Shown piece after piece: positions 45,518 to 54,793 of a stretch of DNA of 64,000 bases (positions are counted from its first letter, which is position 1; each line of letters starts with the position of its first letter). Position numbers and translations under genes: made by a program. The DNA comes from Ferriphaselus sp. R-1 (GTDB lineage Bacteria > Pseudomonadota > Gammaproteobacteria > Burkholderiales > Gallionellaceae), in contig NZ_JQKP01000003.1 in assembly GCF_000746095.1 (NCBI RefSeq), positions 124,001 through 188,000 of the forward strand. Reading direction: 5' to 3'. Under the pieces are notes generated by a model that saw nothing but the letters and a program-made list of their open reading frames with translations, had not been told where the DNA came from and did not search any database.

Positions 45518-46522
45518 ATGAAGGTCGCCGTTTGTAGCGCCCACCCCTATGACCGGCGCTTCCTTCAGGAAGCCAACACCACTTACGGCCACGAGCTGAG
45601 TTTCTTCGATGCCCGCCTGAGCGAGGAGACCCGCCAGATGGTGGCCGGATTCCCCGCCATCTGCGCCTTCGTCAATGACACCTTGAACGATGCCGTGCTG
45701 GCCGCATTGGCACAGCAGGGCACGCGCCTGATCGCCTTGCGCTGTGCCGGATTCAACAATGTAGACCTCGCCTCGGCGGCACGCCACGGCCTGCGCGTGG
45801 TGCGCGTCCCGGCCTATTCGCCGCATTCGGTGGCCGAACACACGCTGGCGCTGATCCTGGCGCTCAACCGCAAGACGCACCGCGCCTACAACCGTGTGCG
45901 GGACGGCAACTTCTCGCTGGACGGACTGCTAGGTTTCGAGTTACGCGGGCGGACTGTCGGCATCATCGGCACCGGGCGCATCGGGCTGGCCACCGCCGAG
46001 ATCCTGCGCGGCTTCGGCTGCCGTCTGCTGGCCCATGACCCCTACCCCGCTCCCGAATGCTCGGCACTCGGTGCGGAATACGTCACGCTGGACGAGCTGT
46101 ATCGCGACAGCGACCTCATCTCCCTGCATTGCCCGCTCACCCAGGATAGCTTCCACCTCATCAACACCGCCGCCATCGGCAAGATGAAACGCGGCGTGAT
46201 CCTCATCAACACCAGTCGGGGCGCGGTCATCGACAGCCTTGCCGTCATCGCTGGCCTCAAGAGTGGCCACATCGGAGGGCTGGGGCTGGATGTCTATGAG
46301 CAGGAAGGCGACCTGTTCTTTCAGGACCTGTCTTGCCAGGTCATCCAGGACGATGTGTTCGAGCGCCTGTTATCCTTCCCCAATGTGCTGATCACCGGCC
46401 ATCAGGGCTTTTTCACTGCCGAAGCACTGGCCAGTATCGCGCACACCACCCTGCATAACGTCAGCCTGTTCGAGCAGTCTGGCGCGTGCCCGAACGAAGT
46501 CACCTCTGCACTGGTTCGCTAA
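45518..46522 (+). CDS. D-2-hydroxyacid dehydrogenase, LdhA-like
   Basis: 334 residues. NAD-binding loop GIIGTGRIGLATAEIL, catalytic arginine region ALRCAGFNNVD and NTSRGAVID, DVYEQEGDLFF, and the late histidine in ITGHQGFFTAEAL fit D-lactate dehydrogenases of the LdhA type. It interconverts pyruvate and D-lactate with NADH. It starts four bases after the aminotransferase stop. Confidence 0.9.
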   Translation: MKVAVCSAHPYDRRFLQEANTTYGHELSFFDARLSEETRQMVAGFPAICAFVNDTLNDAVLAALAQQGTRLIALRCAGFNNVDLASAARHGLRVVRVPAYSPHSVAEHTLALILALNRKTHRAYNRVRDGNFSLDGLLGFELRGRTVGIIGTGRIGLATAEILRGFGCRLLAHDPYPAPECSALGAEYVTLDELYRDSDLISLHCPLTQDSFHLINTAAIGKMKRGVILINTSRGAVIDSLAVIAGLKSGHIGGLGLDVYEQEGDLFFQDLSCQVIQDDVFERLLSFPNVLITGHQGFFTAEALASIAHTTLHNVSLFEQSGACPNEVTSALVR

Positions 46523-46535
46523 CCCAGGTAAAACC

Positions 46536-47717
46536 ATGAATCACTCATTCGATATCGCCATCATAGGCGCGGGCGCGGCTGGCCTGATGTGCGCCCTGAC
46601 CGCCGCCCAGCGTGGCCGCTCGGTCGTGCTGCTGGACCACTCGGCCAAGCTGGCCGAGAAGATCCGCATTTCGGGCGGCGGACGCTGCAACTTCACCAAC
46701 CTGAACGTGAAACCGGAGAACTACCTGTCGGACAACCCGCACTTTGTGCGTTCCGCGCTGGCGCGCTATACGCCGCAGCACTTCATCGCCATGCTGGACG
46801 AGCACGGCATCCGCTGGAGCGAGAAGGAGCTGGGGCAGTTGTTCTGCGACGACAGTTCCGAGGCGGTCATCAAGATGCTGAAGGACGATTGCGAAGCCGC
46901 CAACGTGCGCCGCTACCACTCTTGCGAAGTGCATGAGATCAAGCCAAGGAATTCAAAAGATCGATTTGAAATCATTAGCTCACGCGATACTTTTCATGTC
47001 ACGTCGCTGGTCATCGCCACGGGCGGCCTGTCCATTCCCAAGACCGGCGCGACACCGTTCGGCTACAAGGTGGCCGAGCAGTTCGGCCTGCCCATGGTCA
47101 AACTGAGGCCGGGCCTGGTGCCGCTCACCTTCCGCCCCGACGAGTGGCAACCCTACTCCGGCCTGTCCGGACTCTCCTTCCCCGCCGAAATCAGCTTCGG
47201 CAAGCAGAGTTTCCGCAACGAGCTGCTGTTCACCCATCGCGGCCTGAGCGGCCCGGCCATCTTGCAAATCTCCTCCTACTGGGAGCACGGCCAGCCTTTG
47301 TCCATCGACCTGCTGCCCGGACGCGACATGCAGGCGCTGTTCGAAGAGCACCGCAGCAGCAAGATGCTGATGAGCAACTTCATCGGCCAATATCTACCCA
47401 AACGCTTTGCTGAGGTGTGGCTGCCGCAGTTCGGCGAGAACCTGCCGGTCAACCAGTGGTCACCCAAAAAACTGTCCGCCCTCGCCGAGCAAGTACATCA
47501 CTGGCGCATCACTCCGTCCGGCACCCAAGGCTACACCAAGGCCGAAGTTACCTGCGGTGGCGTGGACACGCGCGCACTCTCGTCCAAGACGATGGAAGCC
47601 AGCGCCGTGCCGGGCTTGTATTTCATCGGCGAAGTGGTCGATGTGACGGGCCAACTGGGCGGTTACAACTTCCAGTGGGCGTGGGCATCGGGCCACGCGG
47701 CGGGGATGGCAGCCTAG
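46536..47717 (+). CDS. HI0933/YhiN family flavoprotein
   Basis: 393 residues. FAD loop IAIIGAGAAGLMCALTAAQRG, then KIRISGGGRCNFTN, VIATGGLSIPKTGATPFGY, THRGLSGPAILQIS and GEVVDVTGQLGGYNFQWAWASG, all typical of the BaiN/YhiN-like family. It binds FAD; the physiological substrate is unknown. It follows the dehydrogenase by 13 bases. Confidence 0.92.
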   Translation: MNHSFDIAIIGAGAAGLMCALTAAQRGRSVVLLDHSAKLAEKIRISGGGRCNFTNLNVKPENYLSDNPHFVRSALARYTPQHFIAMLDEHGIRWSEKELGQLFCDDSSEAVIKMLKDDCEAANVRRYHSCEVHEIKPRNSKDRFEIISSRDTFHVTSLVIATGGLSIPKTGATPFGYKVAEQFGLPMVKLRPGLVPLTFRPDEWQPYSGLSGLSFPAEISFGKQSFRNELLFTHRGLSGPAILQISSYWEHGQPLSIDLLPGRDMQALFEEHRSSKMLMSNFIGQYLPKRFAEVWLPQFGENLPVNQWSPKKLSALAEQVHHWRITPSGTQGYTKAEVTCGGVDTRALSSKTMEASAVPGLYFIGEVVDVTGQLGGYNFQWAWASGHAAGMAA

Positions 47718-47728
47718 GCAAACATCGC

Positions 47729-47734
47729 TATAAT
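47729..47734 (+). promoter_or_regulatory. TATAAT -10 box before the CpxP-like gene
   Basis: TATAAT followed by CCGCCCGC, 62 bases before the ATG at 47797. Confidence 0.5.
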
Positions 47735-47796
47735 CCGCCCGCAATGGCGTGTCGCCACACCGCGCCCCCGGTCAACCCAAGATTGAAAGGATAACC

Positions 47797-48168
47797 ATGA
47801 AACTGCTCATCACCTCGGCCCTGTTCGCCAGCCTGTGCTCTGGTTTCGCCAGCGCCTGCCCACCCTCCCAGACCGACGACCACTGCGACCCGAAAAAGCA
47901 CGGCGAGATGGCAGGTCCGGCGCAAAAGCTGCACGATGCGCTGAAACTGTCGCCGGAGCAGGATGCCGCCTGGAAGGCCATGCAGGACCATGCACGCGCC
48001 CGCATGGAGCATCACCAGCAGGAGCGCATCGAGGCCAAGGCCGAGTTCGATGCCTTTTATGACAAGCTCTCTCCCGAGCAGAAAAAGATGCTGGATGCGC
48101 ACCATGCCCGCCACGACGGCATGCACGAAGGCTGCGATCCCAAGCGCCTGCCATCCATCAAGAAATAA
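47797..48168 (+). CDS. Small periplasmic Spy/CpxP-like protein
   Basis: 123 residues from the ATG at 47797, with GAAAGG upstream. A signal peptide (about 1-20, LLITSALFASLCSGFASA) is followed by a charged helical protein with two repeated LSPEQ motifs (LKLSPEQDAAWKAMQ, KLSPEQKKMLDAHHARH), the LTxxQ-type pattern of Spy/CpxP. Histidine-rich stretches might bind metal. It may act as a periplasmic chaperone or metal-stress protein; a cytochrome b561 gene follows. Confidence 0.82.
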   Translation: MKLLITSALFASLCSGFASACPPSQTDDHCDPKKHGEMAGPAQKLHDALKLSPEQDAAWKAMQDHARARMEHHQQERIEAKAEFDAFYDKLSPEQKKMLDAHHARHDGMHEGCDPKRLPSIKK

Positions 48169-48231
48169 GCCACTCACCCGTTCACCTCCGGGAGGCTACC
48201 TCACCGCCTCCCCACCTCACGGAGACTTCGC

Positions 48232-48759
48232 ATGCAAAACCAATATAGCCGCCGCCTGGCCATCATCCATTGGCTGACGCTGATCCTGTTCATCGCCGCC
48301 TTCTATTTCGGCCACGAGCTGGACGAGACCGAGCAAGCCGCCGCCAAGTTCGGCCTGTATCCCTACCACTTCCTGCTTGGCGATGCCGTGCTGGTGCTGA
48401 CCTTGTTGCGCGCGTATTTCATCCGCAAGGATGGCAAGCCCGCCCCCATCGCTGGCGGCAGCCCGCTGGCCAACAAGGTCTCCACCGGCATCCACCACTT
48501 GCTGTACGTGTTGCTGATCGCCGTCCCCGCCAGCGGCATGATCATGCTCAACACCACCGGACTGTTGGTCGCTTTCCAGTCCCACGATGTCAGCAAGATG
48601 CCGGACCTGGAAGAGTTCGCCATCCACGAGATCCATGCCACGCTGATCTTCATCCTGATCGCCACGATCGCGCTGCACGTGCTGGCCGCCCTGCATCACC
48701 AATTTATCCTCAAGGATGGCTTGATGAGCCGCATGTCGCTGTTCGGCAAGCGTGACTGA
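48232..48759 (+). CDS. Cytochrome b561 family protein
   Basis: 175 residues. Four membrane helices with paired histidines (AIIHWLTLILF, YHFLLGDAVL, GIHHLLYVLL, ALHVLAALHHQF) match bacterial b561 proteins that carry two haems and pass electrons between quinol and periplasmic acceptors. It lies 63 bases after the CpxP-like gene on the same strand. Confidence 0.93.
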   Translation: MQNQYSRRLAIIHWLTLILFIAAFYFGHELDETEQAAAKFGLYPYHFLLGDAVLVLTLLRAYFIRKDGKPAPIAGGSPLANKVSTGIHHLLYVLLIAVPASGMIMLNTTGLLVAFQSHDVSKMPDLEEFAIHEIHATLIFILIATIALHVLAALHHQFILKDGLMSRMSLFGKRD

Positions 48760-48840
48760 GTTGGAATCATGGGCCGTGCGGGGAGACAATTCGCTCCCCG
48801 TTTCGGCTTGAGTCGCGCGTAACAATCGGCGGAGTAGTGC

Positions 48841-48846
48841 TATCAT
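48841..48846 (+). promoter_or_regulatory. Candidate -10 box before the DUF3579 gene
   Basis: TATCAT followed by TACGCCCGC, 88 bases before the ATG at 48935. Confidence 0.45.
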
Positions 48847-48934
48847 TACGCCCGCAAAATCAAGCAGCAATCATCGGGTGGCACATAAAAACCAGGTCAC
48901 CGGACAATAACCAACAAAACAGTCGGGGAGAGAA

Positions 48935-49306
48935 ATGATTCTAGGGAACACCAACCTGTCAGGGGCTTCCGAATTCGTGGTGCAGGGGCTCACGATCGAT
49001 GGCCATGCGTTCAGCCTGCCGGAAGACTGGGCCATGCCGGAAGATTGGGTCGATCACTTGTGCGACATGCTCTCGACCACCGGCCTCGACAAGCGCACGA
49101 TTTACTCGGAGTTCGTCCGCCCTGCCGTGATCGGCGATGTGCGCTCCATCGTCGTCCAGATCGAGATCAAGGAAAAACACCCCGGCGCGTTCGACCGCAT
49201 CAGCAAGTTCGTGGACGAGCATCGCCTGAAGGTACGTCCGGGCCGTGGCAAGACTGCCACCCCAGTCTCCGCCGAACGTCGCGACCCGACGCGCAACCAC
49301 GGTTGA
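48935..49306 (+). CDS. DUF3579 family protein
   Basis: 123 residues from the ATG at 48935, with GGGGAG four bases upstream. The body (FVVQGLTIDGHAFSLPEDWA, DHLCDML, VRPAVIGDVRSIVV, FVDEHRLKVRPGRGK) matches DUF3579, a family largely restricted to betaproteobacteria. It is soluble and of unknown function. murJ follows 36 bases later. Confidence 0.85.
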   Translation: MILGNTNLSGASEFVVQGLTIDGHAFSLPEDWAMPEDWVDHLCDMLSTTGLDKRTIYSEFVRPAVIGDVRSIVVQIEIKEKHPGAFDRISKFVDEHRLKVRPGRGKTATPVSAERRDPTRNHG

Positions 49307-49342
49307 TCTTGCTGCGTCAGATTCCCGGCCAGAGGTGACGGC

Positions 49343-50881
49343 ATGAACTTGCTGAAAGCCCTGGCCACCATCAGCGGCCTCACCTTTGCATCGCGCATCC
49401 TCGCCTTCGCCCGCGATGTGCTGATCGCCCGCATCTTCGGTGCAGGCATGGCGACCGACGCTTTCTTCGTCGCCTTCAAACTCCCCAACCTGCTGCGCCG
49501 CCTGTTCGCAGAAGGCGCGTTCTCGCAAGCCTTCGTGCCCATCTTCGGCGAGTACAAGAACCGGCGCGGCCATGACGAGACCAAGCTGCTGGTCGATCAC
49601 GTCGTGTCGCTGCTGGCGGTGATCCTGTTCATCGTCACCGTCATCGGCATCATCGCCGCGCCCATCCTGGTCTATATCAGCGCGCCGGGCTTTGTGAAAG
49701 AACCGGAAAAGTTCGACCTTACCGTGCAACTGCTGCGCGTCACCTCGCCCTACATCTTCTTCATCTCGTTGGTAGCCGTGGCGGCGGGCATCCTCAACTC
49801 CTACAACAAGTTCTGGGTACCGGCCTTCGCCCCCGTCCTGCTCAACATCTGCTTCATCGGCGCGGCGCTGTGGCTGGCCCCCTATTGCGATCCGCCCATC
49901 ATGGCGCTGGGCTGGGCGGTGTTCCTCGCAGGCATCGTGCAGCTCGCGTTCCAGGTGCCGTTCCTCAGGCAGATCGGCATGTTGCCGCGCTGGCGACTGG
50001 TGTTCAACGACGCAGGAGTGTGGCGCGTCATCAAGCAGATGGGGCCCGCCGTGTTCGGCGTATCCATCAGCCAGATCAGTCTCATCATCAACACCATCTT
50101 CGCCTCCTTCCTGGCGGCGGGCAGCGTGTCCTGGCTGTATTACGCCGACCGGCTGATGGAATTCCCCTCCGGCGTGCTGGGCGTGGCGATCAGCACCATC
50201 CTGCTGCCCTCGCTCTCCAAGCTGCACGTGGACAGCAACCCCAAGGAATTCTCCAAGATGCTGGACTGGGGCCTGCGCCTGACCTGCATGCTCACCCTGC
50301 CCTCCGCGCTGGCGCTGGGGCTCATCGCCGTACCGCTGCTGGCCACCTTCTTCCAGCACGGCAACTTTGTAGCGCACGACGTGTTGATGACGCGCGACGC
50401 GCTGGTCGGCTACAGCGTCGGCCTGATCGGCATCCTGTCGGTGAAAGTGCTGGCGCCCGGCTTCTACGCGCGCCAGGACATCAAGACCCCGGTAAAGATT
50501 GGCCTGATCACCCTGGCCGCCACCCAGTTAATGAACCTCGCCTTCATCGGCTGGCTGCACCACGCCGGACTGGCGCTGGCCATCGGCCTCGGCGCCTGCG
50601 TCAATTCCGCCATCCTGCTCTACCTGTTGCTCAAGCGCGGCATCTACCAACCCGAACCCGGCTGGGCCGCCTTCGCCCTCAAGCTGGCTGCGGCCCTGCT
50701 GGCAATGGGGGCGACGCTGTGGTTCGTCATGGGCAGCGAACAGCACTGGCTCACCACCGGCGGCTGGGGCCGCATCGGCCATCTCGCCCTGCTGGTCAGC
50801 GCGGGCATAGTCATCTACTTCGCCGTGCTGGGCGCGCTGGGCTTCCGCCCCAAGGATTTCGCCAAGCGCAGCGTCGGCTGA
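49343..50881 (+). CDS. murJ: Lipid II flippase MurJ
   Basis: 512 residues with about 14 membrane helices. It begins with the MurJ pattern [20 protein letters not shown], then [28 protein letters not shown] (family arginines present) and [20 protein letters not shown]. It moves the peptidoglycan precursor lipid II across the inner membrane. It starts after a short gap from DUF3579 and precedes a thioredoxin gene by ten bases. Confidence 0.96.
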   Translation: MNLLKALATISGLTFASRILAFARDVLIARIFGAGMATDAFFVAFKLPNLLRRLFAEGAFSQAFVPIFGEYKNRRGHDETKLLVDHVVSLLAVILFIVTVIGIIAAPILVYISAPGFVKEPEKFDLTVQLLRVTSPYIFFISLVAVAAGILNSYNKFWVPAFAPVLLNICFIGAALWLAPYCDPPIMALGWAVFLAGIVQLAFQVPFLRQIGMLPRWRLVFNDAGVWRVIKQMGPAVFGVSISQISLIINTIFASFLAAGSVSWLYYADRLMEFPSGVLGVAISTILLPSLSKLHVDSNPKEFSKMLDWGLRLTCMLTLPSALALGLIAVPLLATFFQHGNFVAHDVLMTRDALVGYSVGLIGILSVKVLAPGFYARQDIKTPVKIGLITLAATQLMNLAFIGWLHHAGLALAIGLGACVNSAILLYLLLKRGIYQPEPGWAAFALKLAAALLAMGATLWFVMGSEQHWLTTGGWGRIGHLALLVSAGIVIYFAVLGALGFRPKDFAKRSVG

Positions 50882-50891
50882 GAGGACAACG

Positions 50892-51254
50892 ATGAGCGAC
50901 CATTCCTACAACGTGGAAGAGGATAGTTTCGATGAGTTGGTCGTCGCCCGTTCGCACCAGTTGCCGGTGCTGATGGACATCAGCGCGGAGTGGTGCGCGC
51001 CCTGCCGCGTACTCGCCCCGCTGCTGCACAAACTGGTGTTCGAGTACGACGGCCAGTTCTACCTCGGCATCGTCGATGCCGACGAGAACATGAAGATCGC
51101 AGGCCGCCACAAGGTGCGCGGCTTCCCCACCGTGGTCGCCTACAGCCACGGTGTCGAGATCGACCGCTTTCACAGCGCCCAGACCGAAGGTTTCCTGCGC
51201 GACTTCATCGACCGGGTGATCGAGCGGCACCGCGCGCATCCCACGCAGGGCTGA
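50892..51254 (+). CDS. Thioredoxin family protein
   Basis: 120 residues with the active site WCAPC (about 34-38) and cis-proline in GFPTVV. No signal peptide, so cytoplasmic. The order N-terminal SYNVEEDSFDELVV then fold matches thioredoxin-like proteins often located after murJ in betaproteobacteria. It is likely a general thiol reductant or co-chaperone. Confidence 0.9.
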   Translation: MSDHSYNVEEDSFDELVVARSHQLPVLMDISAEWCAPCRVLAPLLHKLVFEYDGQFYLGIVDADENMKIAGRHKVRGFPTVVAYSHGVEIDRFHSAQTEGFLRDFIDRVIERHRAHPTQG

Positions 51255-51262
51255 CACTGGCA

Positions 51263-51994
51263 ATGCGGCTATCGCCCCTCGCTTACTTGCTGGCCAGCCT
51301 CCTCCTGCTCGGCGGCTGCGCCGGGGATGGCCGTTGGAATGGTCACAGTGCCCTGCCCACAACCATCGTCAACACCACCGGCAACACCTTCCAGAAGGAC
51401 GGCAAGTGGCACTCTAACGCCGGGCCGCTATCGGCCCGCTTCGGCGGGCTGGCCTGCGACAACGCGGTCGGCGACATGCGATTCCATACCGGGGAATACC
51501 TGCATTGGCACATCGCGCCCAGCGACTCGACCCCGCTGCCGGGAATGAGGCGCTGCCTCAAGAATCCGGACGGCGAGCCTAGCTGCGCCGAGAACTGGTC
51601 GCTATGCGGAAGGAAAGTCAGGGTCAGATGCGTGGCGGGCGATTTCTGCGGCAAGGCTGGCGCGCCCTCGCTGGTGTCACGGATCAACCACGGCCATTCC
51701 CCCGTGAACGACTACCTGCCTCGCTTCTTCGTCGATGAGCTGACGCGCACGTTCGGAAGAAATCCGCCGGTAGCGAACTCCGTAGTGCTCTACATCACCG
51801 ACTTCTGCCCGGCTGAGCACAGCAACAACAAACAGGCGCGGCAATGCCAAAGACCGCAGATAGACCTGTCCACCTCAGCCTTCCTGCTGCTGGGGAAAAC
51901 CAATGAGCAAGGCTATATCAACTCCAACACCCGAGTCACCGTAGAACTGCTGGAAAGCAACGACCCCACCCCCGCTGGGCCGGAGTTTCCTTAG
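51263..51994 (+). CDS. Predicted lipoprotein, possibly double-psi beta-barrel type
   Basis: 243 residues from the ATG at 51263. A lipobox LLGGC (cysteine about 20) marks an exported lipoprotein. The mature part has many cysteines (ACDN, MRRCLKNP, SCAENWSLCG, RCVAGDFCG, DFCPAEH, RQCQRP). The segment YITDFCP followed by QIDLSTSAFLLLG recalls the RlpA/expansin-type barrel end. A peptidoglycan- or polysaccharide-facing role is inference. It starts eight bases after the thioredoxin stop. Confidence 0.75.
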   Translation: MRLSPLAYLLASLLLLGGCAGDGRWNGHSALPTTIVNTTGNTFQKDGKWHSNAGPLSARFGGLACDNAVGDMRFHTGEYLHWHIAPSDSTPLPGMRRCLKNPDGEPSCAENWSLCGRKVRVRCVAGDFCGKAGAPSLVSRINHGHSPVNDYLPRFFVDELTRTFGRNPPVANSVVLYITDFCPAEHSNNKQARQCQRPQIDLSTSAFLLLGKTNEQGYINSNTRVTVELLESNDPTPAGPEFP

Positions 51995-52311
51995 AGACAC
52001 TCAGCGATCCAACGGACTCACCACACCGCGCCTAATCCACAGGTGCCGATGCTGTAATAGCGCAAGCGAATCTCCCCCCATCCGGTCGAGCAGCTTAGTC
52101 GAATCCTGAAAAGCACTGAGCACGCATCCACGCATTTTTAGGCCGCCTATATCTGCCGACCTATATCCAGAGTTATAGTAATAATATGTTTAATTGGTGT
52201 TATTTAACTTATCGTTGACAAGAATACCAGACTTAGGCGACATTGCGCCCTCATTATTAAGCCGTCTAAATTACGTTAGCCGTACCCCACTTCACCAGCC
52301 AAGGAAGAACC
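51995..52311. other. AT-rich gap before the cassette genes
   Basis: No gene is seen. The right half (52140-52260) is distinctly AT-rich. It ends with GTTAGCC at 52275-52281, the form of an attC or attI core site, and a possible partner ATTTAAC at 52202-52208. The arms between them pair poorly. Confidence 0.4.
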
Positions 52312-52587
52312 ATGCGAACACTTTTCATCACGGCTGCAGCATTGTCGTTAGCCGCTTGCGCAACATCGAGGCCTATTCAGGGGCCGAACGGCGGCACGGC
52401 ATATTTCATTAAATGTGGAAGCGCGGTAATTGATGCGTGCTATGAAGAAGCCACCAAGGTATGCCCGAAGGGCTACACATTCGTGGACAAACAAAACAAT
52501 CCAAATGCGGTAGCTCTTTCGAATGGTGCTGGTGGCTTTAACGTCATCCGTGGGCCAAACACCATGCTGGTGGAATGCAAGCCGTAG
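52312..52587 (+). CDS. Small lipoprotein (first cassette)
   Basis: 91 residues with signal peptide and lipobox LAAC (cysteine 16). AAGGAAG precedes the ATG. The mature protein has three further cysteines and no recognised domain (GGTAYFIKCGSAVIDACY, VCPKGYTFVD, LVECKP). It resembles short lipoproteins often found near mobile DNA. It is followed 22 bases later by an attC site. Confidence 0.8.
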   Translation: MRTLFITAAALSLAACATSRPIQGPNGGTAYFIKCGSAVIDACYEEATKVCPKGYTFVDKQNNPNAVALSNGAGGFNVIRGPNTMLVECKP

Positions 52588-52609
52588 TTGGCACCTCACA
52601 CACCGTAAT

Positions 52610-52690
52610 GGCTAACAGGCGCTTCGAGAGGGACGCGGAAACAGCCTGCTTCGCTGCCTGTTTCCACGCCCCTCAAGCTAAACGTTAGGC
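52610..52690 (+). repeat. attC site 1
   Basis: 81 bases from GGCTAAC to GTTAGGC. The two halves pair over long stretches (CTTCGAGAGGGACGCGGAAACAG against the complement of CTGTTTCCACGCCCCTCAAG) with the unpaired bases typical of attC sites. Confidence 0.88.
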
Positions 52691-52694
52691 ATTG

Positions 52695-53183
52695 ATGACA
52701 GCACGCGCTCTCATTCCCTTCGACATCATGTCTGGCGAGCAGACTCTGCTGCTGCAGAAGCTACTCTCCAAACAGGTACGTTTCATTGTGGTCGGTGGCT
52801 ACGCAGTTCGATATCACGGATACCTACGAGCAACTGAAGACTTAGATCTCGTGATTGAGCAGACCACAGAGAACATAAGCCGCCTTAGAGAGGCCCTAGC
52901 ACCGGATTCTCCTGAGGGTGAGTGGGGTCAACTGTTGCTTCCCGAGAAGAAATTGCGTTGGTGGGACGTGGAGATCTTTTCGGCAATGCGTGGCTTGGAT
53001 TATCGAGACATGGACAGATCAGCTGAGTTTTTTGCGTTCTTCGATTCATCGATTCGAGTCATATCTGTATCACACCTTAAGGCAGCGAAGAAGCTTGCTA
53101 TCGAGGCAACCGACCGCGACGAAAAAAAGCGCTCTCAAGACAAAGATGATCTTGAGTACCTTGAGGAGCTACGCAATGCCTAA
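52695..53183 (+). CDS. Nucleotidyltransferase-fold protein (second cassette)
   Basis: 162 residues from the ATG at 52695 (a TTG directly before is also possible). VRFIVVGGYAVRYHGYLRAT followed by EDLDLVI is the GG...DxD nucleotidyltransferase signature (MNT/AbiEii-like, DUF6036-like). The remainder is mostly helical and ends with a charged tail. Such proteins often act as toxins or antitoxins; no partner gene is present. The TAA stop lies inside the GCCTAAC of the next attC, as is usual for cassette genes. Confidence 0.8.
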   Translation: MTARALIPFDIMSGEQTLLLQKLLSKQVRFIVVGGYAVRYHGYLRATEDLDLVIEQTTENISRLREALAPDSPEGEWGQLLLPEKKLRWWDVEIFSAMRGLDYRDMDRSAEFFAFFDSSIRVISVSHLKAAKKLAIEATDRDEKKRSQDKDDLEYLEELRNA

Positions 53184-53249
53184 CATTTCGTTCGAGAGGG
53201 ACGCTACGCCAGCAAGCCGGCTTCGCGCCCCTCAACTCAAACGTTATGC
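53178..53249 (+). repeat. attC site 2
   Basis: 72 bases from GCCTAAC to GTTATGC. TTCGAGAGGGACGC in the left half pairs with GCGCCCCTCAA in the right half. It is closely related to attC site 1, so both come from one cassette pool. Confidence 0.85.
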
Positions 53250-53277
53250 GCTAAAAATTGAATAAAAGGTCCCCTCC

Positions 53278-53499
53278 ATGCAGGCAGATGAAAAACCAAA
53301 AGGTCCGGCATCGTATTTTCCTTCCATTGAAAAGAAGTACGGCCAGCCTATCGCGTACTGGCTGGAGCTGGTCGGCGCAAGGGGCGGCATGAGGCACATG
53401 GAGATCGTAGCTTGGCTCAAATCGGAACATGCCATGGGGCATGGCCACGCCAACGCTATCGTTGCCTATGTGCTGGCGAGCCAAAGCAAGAATCCTTGA
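53278..53499 (+). CDS. DUF4287 family protein (third cassette)
   Basis: 73 residues from the ATG at 53278. YFPSIEKKYGQPIAYWLELV and MEIVAWLKSEHAMGHGHANAIVAY match DUF4287, small proteins of unknown function that occur as cassette or chromosomal genes. A GTTAGGC core lies 33 bases beyond its stop at 53533, but a paired left half is not clear. Confidence 0.82.
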   Translation: MQADEKPKGPASYFPSIEKKYGQPIAYWLELVGARGGMRHMEIVAWLKSEHAMGHGHANAIVAYVLASQSKNP

Positions 53500-53615
53500 G
53501 ACTCACTCTCGCCTGCCCTGAAGCCGCTTTCAGTTAGGCAAGCCAACTCCGGCTGATTCCCCCCTACTCCAGCCAACGCGTTCAAGCACGGCTGGTTCAG
53601 TCCGTTCGGTGTAGC

Positions 53616-54149
53616 TCAATCGCCCTCGAACTCGCACAGGGCGAACACGCGCTGACCGAGCTTCTCCAGGCGAGCATGCCCGCCGATGTCCGGCAGGTCG
53701 ATGACGAAGCAGCATTCGACGATCTTGCCGCCCATCTTTTCGAGCAGGATGCAGGCGGCTTCCGCTGTGCCGCCGGTGGCGATGAGGTCATCCACCAGCA
53801 GCACCCGCTCACCCTCGGCTATGGCATCGGTGTGGATCTCGATGCGGTCGGTGCCGTATTCCAGTTGGTAGTCGTGACCGATGGTCTCGGCGGGCAGTTT
53901 GCCCTTCTTGCGGATGGGTACGAAGCCGACGCCCAGCGCGTAGGCCAGCGGTGCGCCAAGGATGAAGCCACGCGACTCGATGCCGGCGACCTTGTCGATC
54001 TTCACCTCACGATAGCGATTGACCAGCTCGTCGATGGTGATGCGCAGGCCCACCGGGTCCTTGAGCAAGGTGGTGATGTCACGGAACATGATGCCGTGAT
54101 GCGGATAGTGCGGGACGGTACGGATCCTTGATTTGATTGCCATGTTCAT
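53616..54149 (-). CDS. apt: Adenine phosphoribosyltransferase
   Basis: 177 residues. Family marks are [43 protein letters not shown] and the PRPP loop [14 protein letters not shown]. It converts adenine to AMP. Its start overlaps the aldolase gene by four bases, so adenine released by MtnP upstream can be salvaged within one operon. Confidence 0.97.
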   Translation of the reverse strand: MNMAIKSRIRTVPHYPHHGIMFRDITTLLKDPVGLRITIDELVNRYREVKIDKVAGIESRGFILGAPLAYALGVGFVPIRKKGKLPAETIGHDYQLEYGTDRIEIHTDAIAEGERVLLVDDLIATGGTAEAACILLEKMGGKIVECCFVIDLPDIGGHARLEKLGQRVFALCEFEGD

Positions 54150-54793
54150 TCCTCGAAGTCCTGTTTTTTGTAATCCTTGAATCGTTGCTGCACATCAGCC
54201 ATGTGCTGGGCGGTCAACAACTGCGGCTCGCCAGCCTGCAAGGTGCGCCAATAGATCTCGGACAGGAACTCGACCTCCTGCGCCACCGCCAGCGCTTCGT
54301 CCAGATTCGCGCCGAGCGCGATCATGCCGTGATTGGCGAGCAGGCAGGCTTTGCGCCCCTGCAAGGCGTAGAGCGCGTGATCGGATAGTTCCTGGCTGCC
54401 GAACAGGGCATAGGGCGCGCAGCGCACCGAGCTACCGCCCGCCATCGCCACCATGTAATGCACGGCTGGCACGTCGCGGCGCAAACAAGCCAGGGTGGTG
54501 GCGAACGTAGAGTGGGCATGCAACACCGCACCGACCTCGGGCCGCGCCGCCAAAATGTCGCGGTGAAAACGCCATTCGCTGGACGGTTTGCCTGTGCCGA
54601 CCACTTCGCCTGCCAGCGTCATCTTGACCAGGCTGGCGGCCGTCATCGCACTCACCGGCAAAGCCGAGGGCGTGACCAGAAAGCCTTCGTCGCAACGCAC
54701 CGAAGCATTGCCGGACGTGCCCCGGTTGAGGCCGCAAGCCAGCATCTGGCGCGAGGTTTCCAGCAGGTCGCGGCGGAGTTGCGATTCGCTCAT
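54146..54793 (-). CDS. Class II aldolase, likely of methylthioribulose/deoxyribulose phosphate salvage
   Basis: 215 residues from the ATG at 54791-54793. Class II aldolase marks are [29 protein letters not shown], metal histidines in [10 protein letters not shown] and [11 protein letters not shown]. The closest well-known relatives are fuculose-phosphate aldolases. Placed between mtnP and apt with four-base overlaps on both sides, it fits the Ald2-type aldolase of the DHAP shunt, which splits 5-methylthioribulose or 5-deoxyribulose 1-phosphate. An MtnB dehydratase role is the alternative. No mtnA isomerase is in the window. Confidence 0.8.
   Translation of the reverse strand: MSESQLRRDLLETSRQMLACGLNRGTSGNASVRCDEGFLVTPSALPVSAMTAASLVKMTLAGEVVGTGKPSSEWRFHRDILAARPEVGAVLHAHSTFATTLACLRRDVPAVHYMVAMAGGSSVRCAPYALFGSQELSDHALYALQGRKACLLANHGMIALGANLDEALAVAQEVEFLSEIYWRTLQAGEPQLLTAQHMADVQQRFKDYKKQDFEE

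Larger units (their letters stand above)
52275..53539 (+). mobile_element. Integron-type gene cassette cluster without integrase
   Basis: Core sites in one orientation, GTTAGCC (52275), GTTAGGC (52684), GTTATGC (53243) and GTTAGGC (53533), delimit three units of about 290-560 bases. Each unit holds one short plus-strand ORF: a lipoprotein, a nucleotidyltransferase-like protein and a DUF4287 protein. Two of the sites are full attC structures. No integrase gene lies within the window, so this is a CALIN-type cluster or the tail of a larger array. Confidence 0.7.

Noticed and set aside
53464-53539. A third full attC site after the DUF4287 gene
   Set aside because: Only the GTTAGGC core at 53533 is clear; the left partner GCCTATG is poor and lies inside the gene, and the arms do not pair well.
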